Origin: Streptomyces sp. TN58
GTDB lineage: Bacteria > Actinomycetota > Actinomycetes > Streptomycetales > Streptomycetaceae
Direction: 5' to 3'
Assembly: GCF_001941845.1 (NCBI RefSeq)
Contig: NZ_CP018870.1
Coordinates: 5,804,001-5,868,000 of the forward strand
DNA: 64,000 bases
Shown: piece after piece, positions 61,493 through 64,000 of the stretch
Position numbering within the stretch: position 1 is the first letter of the stretch
Layout: each line of letters opens with the position of its first letter
Notes under the pieces: generated by a model
The model's database searches: none
What the model was told of the DNA's origin: nothing
Seen by the model: only the letters and a program-made list of their open reading frames with translations
Position numbers and translations under genes: made by a program

Positions 61493-62386
61493 ATGGACTT
61501 CCTTCGCCCCGCCAGCTGGGAGGAGGCGCTCGCCGCTAAGGCCGAGTTCCCCACAGCTGTGCCGATTGCGGGTGGCACCGACATCATGGTCGAGATCAAC
61601 TTCGACCACCGCCGTCCGGAGTACCTCCTTGACCTCAACCGCATCGAGCTGCTGCGGGAGTGGGAGGTAGGCGAGGAGGTCACCAAGCTCGGCGCCTCCG
61701 TCCCGTACACCCAGATCATGGAGAACCTGCGCACCACGCTGCCGGGTCTCGCGCTCGCCTCGCACACGGTCGCGTCCCCGCAGATCCGCAACCGCGGCGG
61801 TGTCGGCGGCAACCTCGGCTGCGCCTCGCCCGCCGGTGACTCCCACCCCGCCCTGCTGGCCGCCGGCTGCGAGGTTGAGGTCGAGTCCGTACGGGGCTCG
61901 CGCATGATCCCGATCGACGAGTTCTACACCGGCGTGAAGCGCAACGCGCTGGCCGCCGACGAGCTGATCAAGTCGGTCCACATCAAGAACGCCACGGGCC
62001 CGCAGCAGTACTCGAAGGTCGGCACCCGCAACGCGATGGTCATCGCGGTGTGCGGCTTCGGCCTCGCGCTGCACCCCGACACCCGCACCGTGCGTACGGG
62101 CATCGGCTCGGCCGCCCCGACCCCGGTCCGGGCCAAGGCCGCCGAGGAGTTCCTGAACGCCGCGCTCGAAGAGGGCGGCTTCTGGGACAACGGCAAGGTC
62201 ATCACCCCGTCGATCGCCAAGCAGTTCGGTGAGCTCGCCTCCGCCGCCTGCAACCCGATCGACGACGTCCGTGGCACGGCGAAATACCGCCGTCACGCGG
62301 TTGGCATCCTCGCTCGCCGCCAGCTCGTCTGGACCTGGGAGCAGTACCGCGGCAGCAACGGCCGCTCGCTTGAAGGGGCTGCGTAA
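61493..62386 (+). CDS. Xanthine dehydrogenase FAD-binding subunit
   Basis: The 297-residue protein is the FAD subunit (CoxM/XdhB type) of a molybdenum hydroxylase. It shows AVPIAGGTDIMVEINFDHR (pyrophosphate loop), RNRGGVGGNLGCASPAGDSH and the CO-dehydrogenase flavoprotein C-terminal (KYRRHAVGILARRQL). Electrons from the molybdenum site pass via FeS centres to this FAD and then NAD+. It starts the operon; the 2Fe-2S gene follows after 2 nt. Confidence 0.93.
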   Translation: MDFLRPASWEEALAAKAEFPTAVPIAGGTDIMVEINFDHRRPEYLLDLNRIELLREWEVGEEVTKLGASVPYTQIMENLRTTLPGLALASHTVASPQIRNRGGVGGNLGCASPAGDSHPALLAAGCEVEVESVRGSRMIPIDEFYTGVKRNALAADELIKSVHIKNATGPQQYSKVGTRNAMVIAVCGFGLALHPDTRTVRTGIGSAAPTPVRAKAAEEFLNAALEEGGFWDNGKVITPSIAKQFGELASAACNPIDDVRGTAKYRRHAVGILARRQLVWTWEQYRGSNGRSLEGAA

Positions 62387-62388
62387 TC

Positions 62389-62988
62389 ATGCGCGTCAAT
62401 TTCACCGTCAACGGTCGTCCGCAGGAAGCCGACGACGTCTGGGAGGGCGAGTCCCTCCTCTACGTGCTGCGTGAGCGGCTGGGCCTGCCCGGCTCGAAGA
62501 ACGCCTGCGAGCAGGGCGAGTGCGGCTCCTGCACCGTCCGCCTCGACGGCGTGCCGGTCTGCTCCTGTCTGGTGGCCGCCGGCCAGGTCGAGGGCCGCGA
62601 CGTCGTGACCGTCGAGGGCCTGGCCGACTTCGCCAAGCAGCGCGCGGAGCACGGCCACGGCTGCGGCACCGGCGCGTGCGGCGGCGGCAAGGGCGTGTCC
62701 ACGGACGAGGCCAAGCAGTGGTCCGCCAAGGGCACCGACTCGCAGACCGGTGAGGGCGTAGAGCTCTCCGACATCCAGCAGGCGTTCATCGACGCCGGCG
62801 CGGTCCAGTGCGGTTTCTGCACCCCGGGTCTGCTCGTGCAGGCCGACGCGCTCCTGGAGCAGAACTCCGACCCGTCCGACCAGGACATCCGTGAGGCCCT
62901 GTCCGGCAACCTCTGCCGCTGCACGGGCTACGAGAAGATCCTCGACGCGGTCCGCCTCGCGGCCGCCCGTCAGGGAGAGGCTGTCTGA
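62389..62988 (+). CDS. Xanthine dehydrogenase 2Fe-2S subunit
   Basis: The 199-residue protein has both 2Fe-2S domains: the plant-ferredoxin type NACEQGECGSCTVRLDGVPV with more Cys in CSCLVAAG, and the all-helical QCGFCTPGLLVQAD with NLCRCTGYEKIL. Between them is an extended Cys/Gly-rich loop (HGCGTGACGGGKGVS and SAKGTDSQTGEGVE) longer than in typical small subunits. It passes electrons between the molybdenum centre and the FAD. It starts 2 nt after the FAD subunit gene and ends 2 nt before the large subunit gene. Confidence 0.93.
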   Translation: MRVNFTVNGRPQEADDVWEGESLLYVLRERLGLPGSKNACEQGECGSCTVRLDGVPVCSCLVAAGQVEGRDVVTVEGLADFAKQRAEHGHGCGTGACGGGKGVSTDEAKQWSAKGTDSQTGEGVELSDIQQAFIDAGAVQCGFCTPGLLVQADALLEQNSDPSDQDIREALSGNLCRCTGYEKILDAVRLAAARQGEAV

Positions 62989-62990
62989 TC

Positions 62991-64000
62991 ATGGCCAACA
63001 CCCGCACCGTGCCTTCCGGTACGCCGACGAACGTCACCCAGAAGCACAACAAGGGCGGCATCGGCGAGTCCACGCTCCGCCCGGACGGCACCCTCAAGGT
63101 CACCGGTGAGTTCGCGTACTCCTCCGACATGTGGCACGAGGACATGCTCTGGGGCCAGACCCTGCGGTCCACCGTCGCCCACGCCGAGATCGTCTCCATC
63201 GACATCTCCGAGGCGCTGGCCATGCCGGGCGTCTACTCGGTCCTCACCTACGACGACCTGCCGGCCGAGATGAAGAACTACGGCCTGGAGATCCAGGACA
63301 CCCCGGTGCTCGCCAACGGCCGGGTACGCCACCACGGTGAGCCGGTGGCCCTGGTGGCCGCCGACCACCCGGAGACCGCCCGCCGCGCGGCCGCCAAGAT
63401 CAAGATCGACTACCGGGAGCTGCCGCTCGTCACGGACGAGGCCTCCGCCCTCGCCGCCGACGCGCCGCTGATCCACGAGGGCCGCGACGACCACCACTCC
63501 GGTCACGTCCCGCACCCCAACATCGTGCACCGCCAGCCGATCATCCGCGGCAACGTGGAGGAGGCCCGCAAGCGCGCCGACGTGATCGTCGAGGGCGAGT
63601 ACACCTTCGGCATGCAGGACCAGGCCTTCCTCGGCCCGGAGTCCGGTCTCGCCGTGCCGTCCGAGGACGGCGGGGTCGACCTCTACGTCGCCACCCAGTG
63701 GCTGCACTCGGACCTCAAGCAGATCGCCCCCGTCCTCGGCCTGCCCGAGGAGAAGGTCCGCATGACGCTCTCCGGCGTCGGCGGTGCCTTCGGCGGCCGC
63801 GAGGACATCTCCATGCAGATCCACGCCTGCCTGCTGGCCCTCGCGACCAACAAGCCGGTCAAGATCGTCTACAACCGCTTCGAGTCCTTCTTCGGCCACG
63901 TGCACCGCCACCCGGCGAAGCTCTGGTACGAGCACGGCGCCACCAAGGACGGCAAGATCACGCACATGAAGTGCAGGATCGTGCTCGACGGCGGCGCCTA
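62991..64000 (+). CDS. Xanthine dehydrogenase molybdopterin subunit (partial)
   Basis: The gene starts with ATG 62991 and stays open to the end of the window (336 codons seen). The product has the aldehyde-oxidase/xanthine-dehydrogenase a/b hammerhead domain (GEFAYSSDMWHEDMLWGQTL, RSTVAHAEIVSIDI) and the start of the molybdopterin-binding domain (GMQDQAFLGPESGLAVPSED; LSGVGGAFGGREDISMQIHA). It holds the molybdenum site that oxidises hypoxanthine and xanthine to urate. The usual size is about 780 residues, so over half lies outside. No maturation gene is visible yet. Confidence 0.93.
   Translation, partial: MANTRTVPSGTPTNVTQKHNKGGIGESTLRPDGTLKVTGEFAYSSDMWHEDMLWGQTLRSTVAHAEIVSIDISEALAMPGVYSVLTYDDLPAEMKNYGLEIQDTPVLANGRVRHHGEPVALVAADHPETARRAAAKIKIDYRELPLVTDEASALAADAPLIHEGRDDHHSGHVPHPNIVHRQPIIRGNVEEARKRADVIVEGEYTFGMQDQAFLGPESGLAVPSEDGGVDLYVATQWLHSDLKQIAPVLGLPEEKVRMTLSGVGGAFGGREDISMQIHACLLALATNKPVKIVYNRFESFFGHVHRHPAKLWYEHGATKDGKITHMKCRIVLDGGA

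Overview
The window is high-GC (about 70% or more) DNA from a Streptomyces or a very close relative. Codons end almost always in G or C, GTG and TTG starts are common, and many families are typical of the genus: DUF1707-FHA, a SAV2148-type HEPN protein, a DUF2637 membrane protein, SpoIIAB-like ATPases, a PucR regulator beside xanthine dehydrogenase, and the CCGCGCCTCAANCGCCGGC repeats. I saw no rRNA, tRNA, CRISPR array, insertion sequence or prophage.

Layout. 1-16 kb: the first codons of treZ, a DUF1707-FHA protein, an acetyltransferase, an M14 carboxypeptidase, a dihydrolipoamide-dehydrogenase-like flavoprotein divergent from a LysR regulator, then a compact three-gene operon (catalytically degenerate membrane pseudokinase, CHAT cysteine protease, serine alpha/beta hydrolase) next to treY, an MFS transporter and glgX. 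treZ, treY and glgX belong to trehalose/glycogen metabolism. 15-28 kb: HEPN protein, a truncated DnaQ-like mini-ORF coupled to a full DnaQ-fold exonuclease, a double-S1 RNA-binding protein, an alpha/beta hydrolase, an aminoglycoside-phosphotransferase-like kinase, a TetR/SDR pair divergent from an FUSC membrane protein, a macrolide-type glycosyltransferase behind a leaderless promoter with a built-in operator, and small genes.

28.7-38.3 kb: one long minus-strand sulfur-assimilation operon headed by a cysteine-containing leader peptide: leader, sulfite reductase, 59-aa zinc ribbon, cysH, cysC, cysD, cysN, sulfonate-type ABC transporter (binding protein, ATPase, permease) and a sirohydrochlorin chelatase. 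Together they import sulfonates or sulfate esters, activate sulfate to APS and reduce it to sulfide, with the chelatase supplying sirohaem. Most gene joins are 1-14 nt overlaps. The operon is flanked by a 170-bp palindromic element and a ~390-bp interrupted palindrome with tandem 94-bp repeats.

39-64 kb: acetyltransferases (one broken by a 4-nt frame disruption), a GAF regulator, an AidB-type acyl-CoA dehydrogenase, a YihY/BrkB membrane protein, rsgA, a secreted PKD/beta-repeat protein, a LuxR-type regulator, a proline-rich degenerate PP2C protein, pyruvate oxidase (poxB), an anti-sigma-type ATPase, a DUF2637 protein, an FhuF-type iron reductase under a clear iron box, a GntR regulator, a second repeat cluster, a helical-repeat protein, and a PucR regulator divergent from a three-gene xanthine-dehydrogenase operon that runs off the right edge.

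The best candidate for an undescribed system is the pseudokinase/CHAT/serine-hydrolase operon at 5185-9372.
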